The notes beneath the pieces were generated by a model that was given only the letters and a program-made list of their open reading frames with translations, had not been told where the DNA came from and made no database searches. The translations under genes and the position numbers were made by a program. Of a stretch of DNA of 64,000 bases, positions 63,981 to 64,000 are shown in pieces. The stretch covers positions 248,001 to 312,000 of the forward strand of contig CANXME010001461.1 in the NCBI GenBank assembly GCA_948144175.1, in the 5' to 3' direction. Position 1 is the first letter of the stretch; each line of letters starts with the position of its first letter. This DNA is from Closterium sp. NIES-65. Taxonomy: Eukaryota > Streptophyta > Zygnematophyceae > Desmidiales > Closteriaceae.

Positions 63981-64000
63981 ACTGCTTACCCCTGAGGGAG

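Larger units (their letters stand above)
55716..64000 (+). mobile_element. Copia LTR retrotransposon M, broken, runs past window end
   Basis: The 5' LTR is 55716..55846 (131 bp), followed by PBS, hairpin and GC leader (55960..56310). Then come a Gag C-terminal part with a GEWYTARQRG motif and Cys/His cluster (56320..56850, split by TRIM T3), pre-integrase and integrase landmarks (57180..57800) and a GAEPGG linker (58280..58480). PQELREWF is near 58530. Copia H interrupts it at 58693. Its remainder is expected beyond the window. Broken, several breaks. Confidence 0.88.
58688..64000 (+). mobile_element. Copia LTR retrotransposon H, runs past window end
   Basis: H starts at 58693 with a 132-bp LTR (to 58824), preceded by GCGCT (58688..58692), the expected target site. 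It is the same family as C, in plus orientation and with longer readable parts: Gag from 59519, protease, integrase, GAEPGG linker and two REWY motifs. The block before RT reaches the window end. Broken within the window, a few breaks. Its 3' LTR, and so its age, is outside. Confidence 0.92.

Overview
This 64-kb window is almost entirely a stack of LTR retrotransposons inserted into one another. I found no cellular gene, rRNA, ordinary tRNA gene or CRISPR array. The elements use plant-type primer-binding sites (PBSs, variants of TGGTATCAGAGC). They belong to Ty1/copia, with gag-PR-IN-RT-RNaseH order, poly-glycine Gag and a YVDD reverse transcriptase, and to chromodomain Ty3/gypsy. Non-autonomous derivatives and TRIM-like miniature elements are also present. 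Together with the GC-rich coding and long GC minisatellites, this suggests a repeat-rich nuclear genome of the green lineage, perhaps a streptophyte alga. That is an inference and the species cannot be named.

Layout, with nesting read from 5-bp target-site duplications (TSDs). A minus-strand copia (A, <1..4697) carries a short one-LTR insertion (1112..1643). It sits in the leader of a plus-strand copia piece (N, 4698..6816), which also holds non-autonomous element F (4823..6268). An AT-rich old copia relic (O, from 6817) hosts one-LTR element J (7161..53570, TSD TTATT). J's LTR was hit twice: by copia K (7178..40337, TSD ATAAT/ACAAT) and by copia I (40379..52774, TSD AGTAC). K holds TRIM T1 in its 5' LTR and a rearranged inverted gypsy composite L (about 13828..40000). 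L hosts copia C (18426..30876, TSD AGAGG), which hosts copia B (18565..25963, TSD CCCCC). L also hosts copia D (30937..38524, TSD TCATA), which looks whole. Copia I hosts gypsy E (45374..49998, TSD CTGGA) and TRIM T2 (52069..52410, TSD AGGTC).

From 53576 to 55715 the old relic resumes, with an RNaseH tail, a classic plant-type LTR, an integrase tail and a GTCGAC-rich repeat tract. Copia M (55716 to beyond 64000) follows. It holds TRIM T3 (56500..56846, TSD GAGAT) and copia H (58693 to beyond 64000).

The elements share parts across families. These are very short LTRs (121-132 bp in copia) with a common core near GGCTATAGTGGGGTA and GGGGTACAACCC, a small hairpin just 3' of the PBS with compensatory stem changes, a GGGCCCACC box, a GC minisatellite leader, and a C-run/G-run hairpin abutting the 3' LTR. 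The most unusual object is the T-family TRIM: its LTR-PBS junction reads as a tRNA-like Pol III promoter with A box and B box. Next are the covarying PBS hairpin and the one-LTR insertions that still have clean TSDs.
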